Shown here piece after piece: positions 8,396 through 16,930 of a stretch of 32,759 nt of DNA. The DNA lies in assembly GCA_018645065.1 (NCBI GenBank), contig JABGPF010000025.1:1-32759 (forward strand). Direction: 5' to 3'. A program made the translations under genes and the position numbers. The DNA comes from Phycisphaerales bacterium (GTDB lineage: Bacteria > Planctomycetota > Phycisphaerae > SM23-33). The notes beneath the pieces are model-generated. The model ran no database searches. It was not told where the DNA came from and worked only from the letters and a program-made list of their open reading frames with translations. The first letter of the stretch is position 1; each line of letters opens with the position of its first letter.

Positions 8396-8605
8396 CTAAA
8401 TTCGCTGCAACAGATCGTTCGATATCGCTAGCCAGTCATCATTAACTTCTTTTCGGTCGATAACATTCTGTTGTCCGAGATTGATACTACCCCGCACCTC
8501 AGCACCCTCAGGCCAGTCGAAGTCCGCAACACAAGATCCGTTCACACCATCACGGTCCCAAACAACTTCGGCTGCTTCGTTATGCCCATCTGGTTGTGTA
8601 GTCAT
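8396..8605 (-). CDS. Small acidic protein of unknown function upstream of the HEPN-motif gene
   Basis: 69 residues when started at ATG 8605, which has GGGAG 9 bases upstream; a longer frame to 8662 lacks such a site. The sequence is acidic (AAEVVWDRDGVNG, DFDWPEGAEVRG, KEVNDDWLAISNDLL) with no recognised domain, signal or membrane segment. It ends 16 bases before the TTG start of the HEPN-motif protein and should share its transcript. By size, charge and order it could be a partner or antidote of that protein, but nothing in the sequence proves this. Confidence 0.55.
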   Translation of the reverse strand: MTTQPDGHNEAAEVVWDRDGVNGSCVADFDWPEGAEVRGSINLGQQNVIDRKEVNDDWLAISNDLLQRI

Positions 8606-8892
8606 TGCGAGTTTCTCCCAAATTGCACATATTCGGTCAATATAGCAACTCATAAATTTCACAGAACAGAAGCGTGCTCAATAGCGAATTCTTGATTATA
8701 GCGTCAAGCCCTGACATGTCACCATAAAAATGCGGAGACACCCACCCACAGCCCCACCGACCCAGCTGCCAACGCCTGTTCCAAACAGCATCCATGCCAT
8801 CACATCCAGTTGATTTATATCGGCACACCCACCCCGATATCAAGTGCAAAATTTCTTTTTTGTCTGTAATATCCTGTATACCTCGCAAACAA

Positions 8893-10299
8893 TTACTTCG
8901 ACTGCAGGTATCGGTCAATCGCATTTGCGGCGTGTTTTCCGTCGCCCATCGCCAGGATTACCGTCGCCCCGCCGCGGACAATGTCGCCGCCGGCGAATAC
9001 GCCCGGTATTGAGGTCATCTGGTTATCATCGATCTCGATATTGCCCCATTTATTGAGCTTCAGATCGGGGCAGGCGGAGCTCAATATCGGGTTGGCTCGC
9101 GTTCCGATTGCAACTACGGCAACCTGAGCTTCGAGTTCGAATTCGCTGCCCTCGATCGGCACGGGACGGCGTCGGCCTGAGGCGTCGGGCTCGCCGAGTT
9201 CCATTTTCTGCAGGCGGATGGATTTGACCCAACCGTCCTCGCCGCCGTTGATCTCCAGCGGGCTCATCAGCAGCATGAATTCGATGCCCTCTTCCTCGGC
9301 GTGGTGAACTTCTTCGATTCGCGCGGGCATTTCTTCACGGCTTCGGCGGTATGCGATTATCGCGCGCTTAGCGCCGAGTCGCTTGGCGGTTCGCACCGAG
9401 TCCATCGCTGTGTTGCCGCCGCCGAACACGACCACGTTGTCGCCACGGGCGATTGGCGTGGTGCTCTCGGGCTTGTAGGCGCCCATGAGGTTCACTCGCG
9501 TCAGGTACTCGTTGGACGAGTAGACGCCCTTGAGCTGCTCGCCGGGCACGTTGAGGAACATCGGAAGCCCGGCGCCGTTTGCGATGAAGCACGCGTCGAA
9601 CTCTTCGGTTATCTGTGTTACCGTGATCGTTCTTCCGACGATAACGTTGAACTCTAATTTCACACCGAGCGATTCGAGGCACGCGACCTCGGCGTCGACT
9701 ATTTTCTTCGGCAGGCGGAATTCGGGGATGCCGTATCGCAGCACACCGCCCGAGTCGTGCAACGCTTCAAAAACCGTTACGCTATGGCCCATGCGGGCAA
9801 GTTCACCGGCTGCGGTCAGGCCTGCCGGGCCGGAACCAACCACCGCCACAGTACGCCCGGTCTGTTTGTCCGGAGCGACGGGATTGGCCATGTTCTCCGC
9901 CGCCCAATCAGCGACAAAACGCTCGAGCCAACCGATGGCTACCGGATCGCCCTTCTTGCCTCGCACGCATACTTTTTCGCACTGAACTTCCTGCGGACAT
10001 ACGCGTCCGGTGGTGGCTGGTAGTGCATTGTCAACGCGGAGAATTTCAGCAGCGCCCGCTACGTCGCCGCTGGCGAGTGCTTCGAGAAACTCAGGGATAC
10101 GAACCGCCACAGGGCAACCTTCAACGCACGATCGCGACTTGCAGACCAGGCATCGTTTGGCTTCCTGCACAGCGGCTTCGTAACTCAGGCCGAAGTTAAC
10201 TTCCTCGAAGTTCGTCGCGCGTTTCGCAGGGTCCTGCTCGGGCATAGTAGTGCGCCCAATAGCCATTCGTTCTTTAGGCGTCAGTGGTTGATCGCTCAT
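8893..10299 (-). CDS. nfnB: NfnB: large subunit of NADH-dependent ferredoxin:NADP+ oxidoreductase
   Basis: 468-residue flavoprotein of the glutamate-synthase-small-subunit-like family. The N-terminal part has cysteine motifs for two 4Fe-4S clusters (RCLVCKSRSCVEGCPV near 49-64 and CPQEVQCEKVC near 101-111). Two dinucleotide-binding folds follow (VAVVGSGPAGLTAAGELAR near 151-169 and VVFGGGNTAMDSVRTAKR further on). The C-terminal GVFAGGDIVRGGATVILAMGDGK is the FAD closing motif. Its start overlaps the stop of nfnA (ATGA), and this pairing points to NfnAB, the electron-bifurcating transhydrogenase linking NADPH with NADH and ferredoxin, rather than to GltD, since no gltB is near. The older name for this protein pair is sulfide dehydrogenase SudAB. 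Confidence 0.88.
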   Translation of the reverse strand: MSDQPLTPKERMAIGRTTMPEQDPAKRATNFEEVNFGLSYEAAVQEAKRCLVCKSRSCVEGCPVAVRIPEFLEALASGDVAGAAEILRVDNALPATTGRVCPQEVQCEKVCVRGKKGDPVAIGWLERFVADWAAENMANPVAPDKQTGRTVAVVGSGPAGLTAAGELARMGHSVTVFEALHDSGGVLRYGIPEFRLPKKIVDAEVACLESLGVKLEFNVIVGRTITVTQITEEFDACFIANGAGLPMFLNVPGEQLKGVYSSNEYLTRVNLMGAYKPESTTPIARGDNVVVFGGGNTAMDSVRTAKRLGAKRAIIAYRRSREEMPARIEEVHHAEEEGIEFMLLMSPLEINGGEDGWVKSIRLQKMELGEPDASGRRRPVPIEGSEFELEAQVAVVAIGTRANPILSSACPDLKLNKWGNIEIDDNQMTSIPGVFAGGDIVRGGATVILAMGDGKHAANAIDRYLQSK

Positions 10300-11129
10300 T
10301 CCTGGTTCTCCATCGCGTCTGTCATACGGCAGTGTTGATCATCGCAATATGCTTGTTGTCTGGTCGCCAGTTCGCGGAAGTCGACGAGGTGTCCGTCGAA
10401 TTCCGGTCCGTCGACGCAGGCGAATTTTACTTGTCCGTCAACGGTTACTCTGCATCCGCCGCACATTCCCGTACCGTCGACCATAATCGGGTTGAGGCTG
10501 ACGATGGTGTGTATCCCTGACGGGCGGGTTTGCTCGGCTACGGCGGCCATCATCGGCACCGGTCCGATGGCGTATATCGCTTCAGGGCGTTTTTCGGGGT
10601 CTGCGATGATCTCGCCAAGCGGGATCGTCACGAACCCTTTTGTGCCCAGCGAACCGTCTTCTGTGGTGACGATAACTTCGTCGCAGAACTCCGCAAGTTC
10701 GTCGCGCAGTATCACGAATTGCTCGCTTCGCCCGCCGATAATGGTAGTCACGTGGTTACCCGCATCAGCGAGAGCTTTTGCAAGCGGGAACAGCACCGCA
10801 GTGCCCACCCCGCCGCCAACGCATACGACCTTACCAACGTTCTCGATCTCGGTGGGCATGCCCAGCGGGCCAGCGACATCGCGGATACCATCGGGCGGTT
10901 GGATCGCGGCGAGCTTGGCTGTGCCTGCTCCGATCGCCTGGATCATCAGCGTGATGGTGCCCGCCTCGGGATCAGCGTCGGCGATGGTCAGCGGGATGCG
11001 TTCTCCGCCTTCGCTGCAGCGAACGATCACAAACTGACCGGCCTGGCGAGCGGCGGCTATTCGCGGCGCACGGACTTCCATGCGGTGAATACTTGGCGCA
11101 ATTATTACATTAGATACTACTTCATACAT
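10296..11129 (-). CDS. nfnA: NfnA: small subunit of NADH-dependent ferredoxin:NADP+ oxidoreductase
   Basis: Ferredoxin reductase-type subunit with FAD, NAD(H) and a 2Fe-2S cluster. ATG 11129 is preferred to the upstream 11180 because it gives MYEVVSNVIIAPSIHRMEVRAP, the usual beginning, and has AGGA about 10 bases before it; this makes 277 residues. The FAD domain has GQFVIVRC and RIPLTIAD, and the nucleotide domain has VCVGGGVGTAVLFPLAKAL near 102-120. The C-terminal cluster motif is VDGTGMCGGC...FAC, with Cys223, Cys226, Cys238 and an aspartate (Asp218) where a fourth ligand is expected. Asp/Cys3 ligation is known for NfnA. The stop overlaps the nfnB start. Confidence 0.88.
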   Translation of the reverse strand: MYEVVSNVIIAPSIHRMEVRAPRIAAARQAGQFVIVRCSEGGERIPLTIADADPEAGTITLMIQAIGAGTAKLAAIQPPDGIRDVAGPLGMPTEIENVGKVVCVGGGVGTAVLFPLAKALADAGNHVTTIIGGRSEQFVILRDELAEFCDEVIVTTEDGSLGTKGFVTIPLGEIIADPEKRPEAIYAIGPVPMMAAVAEQTRPSGIHTIVSLNPIMVDGTGMCGGCRVTVDGQVKFACVDGPEFDGHLVDFRELATRQQAYCDDQHCRMTDAMENQE

Positions 11130-11229
11130 AAGTTTCGTTCCTGAGTTACAGAGTGCAAGACCGGAAGATCGACGGGCCATTATACTGGAATCAGGGCGTT
11201 TTTCAAGATCGCTGAGCCTGGATGGCTCT

Positions 11230-11814
11230 CTAACCGGTCGACTTCATGATCTCTTTTAGCTTTTTTCGCCCGGCGGTGGTGGCGGGCGCCCGCACGATAT
11301 TCCACGACATTTTCGGACCGCAGGCTCTGCAATAGCAGTCGCTGCGTCGTTTGCGAGCGATGAACATAATCCCGCAATCGCTGCATCTGTGCAGGTAAAC
11401 GTAACGCTGGCGACGCAGATTCAGGCTTTCGGTGTCGAGTTGATGAGTAGCAGCCGCCGACAGGTTCACCGAACGCATGAGCGTTTTGAATTCCCGCCCG
11501 TGCGGCTGGGCGTTTCGGTAGCGCATTCGCACAGCCAGGTGGGCCAACTCATGGATAAGCGTAGCCAGCAGTTCATCAGGATACGCTCGCAGCAGACGAG
11601 TGTTCAGTTCAACGCGATTCTCATTGAGCATCGCACGCCCCAGCGTGGTTCGCAGGCGTTGGTTGTAAACGATAGTCACGCACCGAGCCAGATCGGGTAT
11701 CTCCCACGCGGCCCCGCATCGCTCTGCAATCGCGACAAGCACCGAACCGGTCGGCAAGGGATCACCTGGTTTCCAGAGGTCCGACACGTCAAATCGAGTC
11801 GCCGGCAACTTCAT
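11230..11814 (-). CDS. SprT-like zinc metalloprotein
   Basis: 194 residues. Start ATG 11814 overlaps the crcB stop (ATGA); a longer frame to 11883 would run into crcB coding sequence. The SprT domain contains IHELAHLAVRMRY with the HExxH zinc motif (His88, Glu89, His92) and a third likely ligand, His105, in PHGREF. A C-terminal zinc ribbon follows with Cys144/147 and Cys160-165 (CSDCGIM, CYCRACG). SprT/Spartan proteins include DNA-protein crosslink proteases in eukaryotes; the role of bacterial ones is poorly known. It lies in a minus-strand run with crcB upstream and nfnA 100 bases downstream. Confidence 0.85.
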   Translation of the reverse strand: MKLPATRFDVSDLWKPGDPLPTGSVLVAIAERCGAAWEIPDLARCVTIVYNQRLRTTLGRAMLNENRVELNTRLLRAYPDELLATLIHELAHLAVRMRYRNAQPHGREFKTLMRSVNLSAAATHQLDTESLNLRRQRYVYLHRCSDCGIMFIARKRRSDCYCRACGPKMSWNIVRAPATTAGRKKLKEIMKSTG

Positions 11815-12203
11815 TTCACAACACCCACGATATATCGCGACGCCCAGAAGCCCGCAGCCGCCAGCAGCAGCCCGAACACGCAATTGGCCAACACATTTGC
11901 GCCAGCCAGAAGAAAATGCTTATCCCGAATCAGCATCACGCTCTCCAGGCTGAACGCCGAAAACGTGGTGAACGCCCCGAGGAATCCGGTGATCCCCAGC
12001 GCCAGCAGCAGGCGAATACGCGGTGAATCGCTCAGGCCCAACTGCACGCCGAAGATCAGCCCGATCAGGAACGATCCGACAAGATTAACGCACAGCGTGC
12101 CCCAGGGAAACTCAACGCCAAAACGACTCAGCCCGCGCCCCACACCGTAGCGAGACATAGCGCCGCACGCCCCGCCGATAGCTATCAATAACAGTTTCAT
12201 CAT
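11811..12203 (-). CDS. crcB: Fluoride exporter CrcB/Fluc
   Basis: 130-residue four-helix membrane protein that forms a dual-topology dimeric fluoride channel. Hallmarks are GGACGAMSRY at the N-terminus, WGTLCVNLVGSFLIG in helix 2 and GFLGAFTTFSAFSLE with the TTFS motif in helix 3; the fourth helix is at about 100-118. Length is normal. It begins with two consecutive ATG codons, either of which may be used. I saw no fluoride riboswitch (crcB motif) upstream, although a loose AT-rich inverted repeat (ATATCCT/AGGATAT, 12215-12248) sits in its leader. Its stop overlaps the SprT-like gene start. Confidence 0.93.
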   Translation of the reverse strand: MMKLLLIAIGGACGAMSRYGVGRGLSRFGVEFPWGTLCVNLVGSFLIGLIFGVQLGLSDSPRIRLLLALGITGFLGAFTTFSAFSLESVMLIRDKHFLLAGANVLANCVFGLLLAAAGFWASRYIVGVVK

Positions 12204-12271
12204 GATCTTCTGGAATATCCTTACGCCTGATTACGTTTTACAGGATATACTATTGCCCTCGTCGAAGAAAG

Positions 12272-12293
12272 CCCACAGATTGCAATCTGTGGG
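12272..12293. repeat. 22-base perfect palindrome
   Basis: Arms CCCACAGATTG and CAATCTGTGGG abut with no loop, giving a perfect 22-base palindrome in the spacer between divergent crcB and the PQQ-like gene. It could be an interspersed REP-like unit or an operator. There is no T tract, so it is not a standard terminator. Confidence 0.75.
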
Positions 12294-12345
12294 TTGCGGC
12301 GAGTTTAATCGACATGATTTTTACCGCTTTATGGAGATCGTAAAA

Positions 12346-13581
12346 ATGAACCGCTCACTCACAGCCTCAGCACTTATAGTCACACTAATGCTCACCTCGA
12401 TCGCCCTGTCCGAACCCTGGTCCCAGTTCCGCGGACCAAACCGCGACGGACAATCAACCGAGACCGGGCTCCTGAAATCCTGGCCGGCCGGCGGACCAAA
12501 ACAACTCTGGATATCCGAAGTTGACATGGGCATCGGGTACTCATCACCGGCAGTTACAAAAGATGCGATATACGTTACCGGCGTGTTCGACGCCGACGGA
12601 TACGTCCTGGCGCTAACCCACGATGGCAAGAGCAAGTGGAAGACCAAATACGGACGCGAGTACACCAAGAATTACCTTGCCGCCCGCACCACGCCAACTG
12701 TTGACGGAGACCGTCTCTACGTGTTTAGCGGAACGGGCCAGGTCGTGTGCATTGGCACGGAAAAAGGCGACGTAAAATGGTCCGTCGACACCGTTAAGCA
12801 GTACGGAGTTCAGCAGCCGAAATGGGGGCTGTCCGAATGCCTGCTGGTCTGCGACGACACGGTGATATGCACGCCTGGCGGAACCAAGGCCAGCATCGTA
12901 GCACTCGACAAAACCAGCGGTAAAGAGGCCTGGACCTGCGATGTAAGCGGTGACAAATCGGCGTACTGCTCGCCAATCCGAATCAAGGACGACTCACGCG
13001 ACTTGATAGTTACAATGCTCTCAAAATACATTGTAGGCCTGGACACGAAAACCGGCAAACTGCTCTGGCGCCATCCCTACTCTGGCCCGCGCGTTGTACA
13101 CGCAAACTCACCGCTCTACAGCGACGGACAAATCTACGTGACCAGCGGATATAACTACGGCGGGGTAATGCTGAGCTTGTCGGCCGACGGGAAAAGCGTC
13201 AAAAAAATGTGGGCTGAAAAGACGCTCGATACGCATCACGGAGGCGTGGTGAAAATCGGACAAAATATTTACGGATCGAACTGGAGGACCAACGCCAGCG
13301 GATCGTGGATGTCACTTGACTGGAAGAGCGGAAAAGTCACCTCCAAGTCCGCCTGGAGCAACAAGGGCTCGATCATAACCGCAGAGGGGCTTTTGTATTG
13401 CTACACCGAGTCGGGCGTGATGGGGCTGGTGAAACCCGGTTACGATGGTTGGAAAATGATCAGTTCGTTCGATGTGATAAAAGGCAGCGGACGGTTCTGG
13501 GCTCATCCGGTGATCGCCAGCGGGGTGCTGTACATCAGGCGCGGTGAGATACTGATGGCGTTCGACATTAAGGCTGGGTAA
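12346..13581 (+). CDS. Secreted PQQ-like beta-propeller protein
   Basis: 411 residues from ATG 12346, chosen for GGAG 9 bases upstream and because it begins an evident signal peptide (MNRSLTASALIVTLMLTSIA, cleavage near ALS-EPW). The mature start EPWSQFRGPNRDG is a hallmark of a protein group very common in Planctomycetes. Repeated W-strand motifs (PKQLWISEVD, GKSKWKTKYG, GDVKWSVDT, GKEAWTCDV, GKLLWRHPY) mark the blades of a BamB/quinoprotein-like propeller. It has no obvious haem-binding motif, so a redox enzyme is less likely than a structural or binding role. It ends directly against the stop of the next minus-strand gene, with zero spacing. Confidence 0.85.
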   Translation: MNRSLTASALIVTLMLTSIALSEPWSQFRGPNRDGQSTETGLLKSWPAGGPKQLWISEVDMGIGYSSPAVTKDAIYVTGVFDADGYVLALTHDGKSKWKTKYGREYTKNYLAARTTPTVDGDRLYVFSGTGQVVCIGTEKGDVKWSVDTVKQYGVQQPKWGLSECLLVCDDTVICTPGGTKASIVALDKTSGKEAWTCDVSGDKSAYCSPIRIKDDSRDLIVTMLSKYIVGLDTKTGKLLWRHPYSGPRVVHANSPLYSDGQIYVTSGYNYGGVMLSLSADGKSVKKMWAEKTLDTHHGGVVKIGQNIYGSNWRTNASGSWMSLDWKSGKVTSKSAWSNKGSIITAEGLLYCYTESGVMGLVKPGYDGWKMISSFDVIKGSGRFWAHPVIASGVLYIRRGEILMAFDIKAG

Positions 13582-14472
13582 TCAGCGGCAGGCGCAAATC
13601 GGGCCGTCGCCAGCCGGGAACAAGTAGTGTCGGCAGTTCGGGCAGGTCGACCAGACAGCCCGTCCGTTGACTTGCGTCTCGACGGGCATAACGCCTGCAA
13701 ACAGCGATCGCATCTCGCGCAGCATTACCGACAGCGAAACCTGGTTCCACGGATCGCATTCAATACTGAACGGGCGGTCAAAGTTCAGCGACTTCAGCTT
13801 GTCGATAAGCGTCGGCCAATCTATCGAACCGTACGGCGGTTGGATGTGGATATCGCGCGTACCGTCGTTATCGTGCAGGTGAAACGCGATAATCCGATCC
13901 TGCAGCGCCGTGATCGACTCTATGATATTTTCCGTGGCAATGTTCGCGTGCCCCACGTCAAAACATACGCTCAACAGCGGGGTGTCGAACTCGTCAAGCA
14001 CTCCTATGAGATCGGAAGTTTCGCTGCAGAGCAGGCCCGGCAGCATATTCTCCAGTGCGATTTTGATCCCGGTTTGCTCGGCGACTTTCAGCATTGCCTC
14101 CAGCCCGGCCCGCAGGTTGTCTGTCCGCGCCGGAATGTCGCTCGGCGCCACCGGCCCGCTGGGATGCACCACCATGCAATGGGCGCCGGTAAGAGCGGTT
14201 CGGCGTAGTGCGGTAAGTTGGCGGACGAGTGCTTCTGATCGAGCGTTGGGGTCGAGCACTGAGAAGTCATCATCCAGAGCGAAGGGTCCGTGGCAGACGT
14301 TGATTCTGATCCCCGCGGCGAGGAGTCGTTGCGAGTTGGACCGGACGCCATCGTCGTCGAAGTCCAGCACGAACGAAGGGGGCGCCTCGATGATATCAAC
14401 GCCCTGGTTGAGCAGTAGTTCAACCGCCGCATCATCCGCATCGGGCCGCCATCTGCAAACGCCTAATTCCAT
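13582..14472 (-). CDS. Xylose isomerase-like TIM-barrel protein with C-terminal cysteine knuckle
   Basis: 296 residues from ATG 14472, preceded by AAAGGA; a longer frame to 14529 is less likely. The AP endonuclease 2/sugar phosphate isomerase-epimerase fold is shown by likely metal residues Glu141 (ALENML), Asp172 and His175 (CFDVGHA), His198/His200 (FHLHDND) and Glu238 (SIECDP). The end is unusual: after the barrel comes TCPNC...CAC with Cys277, 280, 293 and 295, which could bind zinc. This tail is not part of the usual fold. Substrate unknown. It converges exactly with the PQQ-like gene, stop codon to stop codon. Confidence 0.82.
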   Translation of the reverse strand: MELGVCRWRPDADDAAVELLLNQGVDIIEAPPSFVLDFDDDGVRSNSQRLLAAGIRINVCHGPFALDDDFSVLDPNARSEALVRQLTALRRTALTGAHCMVVHPSGPVAPSDIPARTDNLRAGLEAMLKVAEQTGIKIALENMLPGLLCSETSDLIGVLDEFDTPLLSVCFDVGHANIATENIIESITALQDRIIAFHLHDNDGTRDIHIQPPYGSIDWPTLIDKLKSLNFDRPFSIECDPWNQVSLSVMLREMRSLFAGVMPVETQVNGRAVWSTCPNCRHYLFPAGDGPICACR

Positions 14473-14613
14473 TGCATTTCCTTTCGCCAGCAGTACCGAA
14501 AGAATAACCGATGAGATTAACCAAATCACGCACCTTTTCGCCCTATCGCCCCATCAAGGAGAATCTTCACAAAATCAGCGTCCCGCCAAGCGGCCGCAGC
14601 GTAGGCCCGGTTG

Positions 14614-15990
14614 TTATTCAGCGCTTGCCAGGTTGGCGATGAACGCCGCCGAGGCCAGGGCTCCGCGGGTGAACTGCTTCAGTGCGAAGCGTTCGTTAGG
14701 TGAGTGCAGGCGATCACCGGGCAGACCGAAGCCCATCATCACCGCGTCGGTCCCCAATATGCGTTGGAACAACTCAGTTACCGGAACTGAAGCTCCGCAA
14801 CGGACCATGGCCGCCGGTTTCCCGAACGCCTCTTCCAGGGCTGCACTTGCAGCAGTTACCGAAGCCGAATCGCGGGCCATCATCACGGGCCTGGCGCCTG
14901 CGAAAACTTCCATCTCGCACGTCACGCCGGGCGGCGTGTTTTCGGCAACGTACTGCCTGATCGACTCGATAATTTTCTCAGGACGCTGATTCGGGACAAT
15001 TCGCATCGATATTTTCACCGACGCCTGGGACGGGATAATCGTCTTGCTGCCCGGTCCTGCGTATCCGCCTGAGATACCGTTGCAGTCAAGCGTGGGACGG
15101 CTCCAGAGGCGCTCGAGGTCGCTGAATGCGTTTTCCCCGCCGCCCAGTGCGTCTGTGCCCATTGAGGAAGCATACTTGTCGGCGTCGAATGGCAGGTTGG
15201 CCCAGCCTTGTCGCTCCTGGTCGGACAGTTCAACAACATCGTCGTAGAAGCCCGGCAGGGTTATGCGCCCGTTTGCATCGTGCATTCCGGCGACCATTTT
15301 TGTCAGTGCGTTTATCGGATTTGTGATCGCCCCACCGTGTTCGCCGCTGTGAATATCAGCTGACGGACCAGTAACGGTAAGTTGCACATACGCCAGACCG
15401 CGAAGCGAATAGGTTATCGACGGTACTTCGTCGGCGAAAAATGACGAATCGGAAACCACAATCGCATCGGACGACAACGCTTCTGCGTGCCGGGTGATGA
15501 AACCTTCGAGGTCTGGAGAACCGACTTCCTCTTCGCCCTCGGCGAATACTTTCACGTTGATCGGCAGACCACCGCACTGCATCCAGGCCTCGATGGCGGC
15601 TAGATGGGTGAAGAGTTGGCCTTTGTCGTCGTTGGCTCCGCGAGCGTAAATGTATCCGTCGCGGATCTCGGGCTCAAACGGATCAGACTCCCAAAGCTCC
15701 AGCGGATCGGGCGGTTGAACGTCGTAGTGTCCGTAGATCAGCAGCGTTGGCGCGTGATCGCTTACATGCAGCGTCGCCAGGACGTTAGGCTTGTTCGAGG
15801 TGGGAAGGATTTTAGCGTCCATACCCAACTTGTTGAGATAATCGACAAGCCAGTTGGCGCAAAGTCCGCACGGGTCGGCATCACCACCGTCAATATTGGC
15901 GACGCTGGGGAACCGCAGAAACTCCTTGAGCGATTCAATGTGCCTGTCGTAATTGTCGCTGAGATACTGTGAAACTGAATTGGGAATCAT
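14614..15990 (-). CDS. M20 family metallopeptidase (dipeptidase)
   Basis: 458-residue di-zinc hydrolase of the M20 family, close in layout to dipeptidases of the PRK08201/CNDP type. Visible metal and catalytic residues are His88 and Asp90 (YGHYDVQPP), Asp121 (GANDDKGQ), the catalytic acid in EGEEEVGS near 151-158, Asp181 (VSDSSFF) and a C-terminal histidine in RLHSPNE. The dimerisation domain lies around 190-330 (DIHSGEHGG). There is no signal peptide, so it is cytoplasmic. It probably cleaves short peptides; no specific substrate can be read from the sequence. It is 13 bases downstream of a lipoprotein gene on the same strand. Confidence 0.92.
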   Translation of the reverse strand: MIPNSVSQYLSDNYDRHIESLKEFLRFPSVANIDGGDADPCGLCANWLVDYLNKLGMDAKILPTSNKPNVLATLHVSDHAPTLLIYGHYDVQPPDPLELWESDPFEPEIRDGYIYARGANDDKGQLFTHLAAIEAWMQCGGLPINVKVFAEGEEEVGSPDLEGFITRHAEALSSDAIVVSDSSFFADEVPSITYSLRGLAYVQLTVTGPSADIHSGEHGGAITNPINALTKMVAGMHDANGRITLPGFYDDVVELSDQERQGWANLPFDADKYASSMGTDALGGGENAFSDLERLWSRPTLDCNGISGGYAGPGSKTIIPSQASVKISMRIVPNQRPEKIIESIRQYVAENTPPGVTCEMEVFAGARPVMMARDSASVTAASAALEEAFGKPAAMVRCGASVPVTELFQRILGTDAVMMGFGLPGDRLHSPNERFALKQFTRGALASAAFIANLASAE

Positions 15991-16003
15991 GTTCAGTTCC
16001 CAA

Positions 16004-16930
16004 TTAAATCGCCGAAGAATCAGCGTCAGGGTCAGCGGTATCGTCGTCTACTGCACCGCCCTGTGCTTCTATTAGTTTGTTTTTAACGGGTGTGATGTTC
16101 AGCTCTATGAGTTCGTCGGTTTTGGCCTGAACGCCCTGGGCGGTAATGGTTCCGTCTTTAACGCCCGCAGTGAGTGTCGTAGCCAGGCTGTCTACAGCGA
16201 TGATGTATTCAGCAGCGATTGTCATGATCGCCTGCATGTCCTGCCCGAAAGCGATCTTCCATTCGTCGTCATCGCCCTTGGTGTAGATAAGTTTTATTTT
16301 CTGCGGGGCGGTGGCGATTAACTGCTCACCGATTTTCGTGAAACTCAACTGATCGTCAGTAAACGTGCCGAATATCCCCTCCAGCGTCGCGACAGGCTTA
16401 ATCAGTTCGGGCAAATTGTTGAGAGATTCTTTGGTCTGGTCGGGATAGGCGGCGTCAAACGTGGTCTGCATCTGCGCGTCGAGCTCTGCAACTTTGGCTT
16501 GTATGTCGCCAGTTGAGGTAATGAGGCCCTTGAGAGTAGTTGAGGTCTTTTCGCTCAGGCACGCCAAACCCGCTTCAATATCGCCCTCTTCGTTGGCCAG
16601 CCTGATCTTCAGGACAAGCTCCCTCGCCGCAGTAAGCTCATCATCAGAGAGGTCGCCTTCCGGGCCCGTGGGATCGGCATCACCAGTTGCTACCGGAGTA
16701 TCGCCATTGTCGGCCGCAGAGCCAGCAGCTTCCTGCAACGCCAGTCTACGTTTGGCGACGACACTCGGTTCGCCGATTATGTCGTAGTCAGGCACATCAG
16801 GTATGATCGCCACCGGCGGACCGTCAACGTCACGGTCATATGCAACGGGATCTGTGTCCGCATCGCGATTGCAACCAAACGGAACGCACAAGATTACACC
16901 TGCGACCAATATCAACAAGCAGTTTTTCAT
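16004..16930 (-). CDS. Hypothetical lipoprotein, acidic
   Basis: 308 residues with a lipoprotein signal (MKNCLLILVAGVILCVPFGC, lipid Cys20). The segment after the cysteine (about 21-95) is acidic and low in complexity, rich in Asp, Gly, Ala and Pro. The rest (about 96-290) is mostly helical with a WKIAFGQDMQAIM segment. The C-terminus is a short acidic tail (DDDTADPDAD). No family recognised. AAGGAG 8 bases before the ATG supports the start. It lies directly upstream of the M20 peptidase gene and is probably co-transcribed with it. Confidence 0.75.
   Translation of the reverse strand: MKNCLLILVAGVILCVPFGCNRDADTDPVAYDRDVDGPPVAIIPDVPDYDIIGEPSVVAKRRLALQEAAGSAADNGDTPVATGDADPTGPEGDLSDDELTAARELVLKIRLANEEGDIEAGLACLSEKTSTTLKGLITSTGDIQAKVAELDAQMQTTFDAAYPDQTKESLNNLPELIKPVATLEGIFGTFTDDQLSFTKIGEQLIATAPQKIKLIYTKGDDDEWKIAFGQDMQAIMTIAAEYIIAVDSLATTLTAGVKDGTITAQGVQAKTDELIELNITPVKNKLIEAQGGAVDDDTADPDADSSAI

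Noticed and set aside
8637-8924. 95-codon minus-strand frame between nfnB and the small acidic gene
   Set aside because: It begins inside the nfnB 3' end in another frame, has a Cys/Trp-rich translation without domain features and no clear ribosome site; treated as spacer.
12204-12345. Fluoride riboswitch in front of crcB
   Set aside because: The expected conserved GGNGAUGG and closing elements are not visible on the minus strand; only a loose ATATCCT/AGGATAT repeat is seen.
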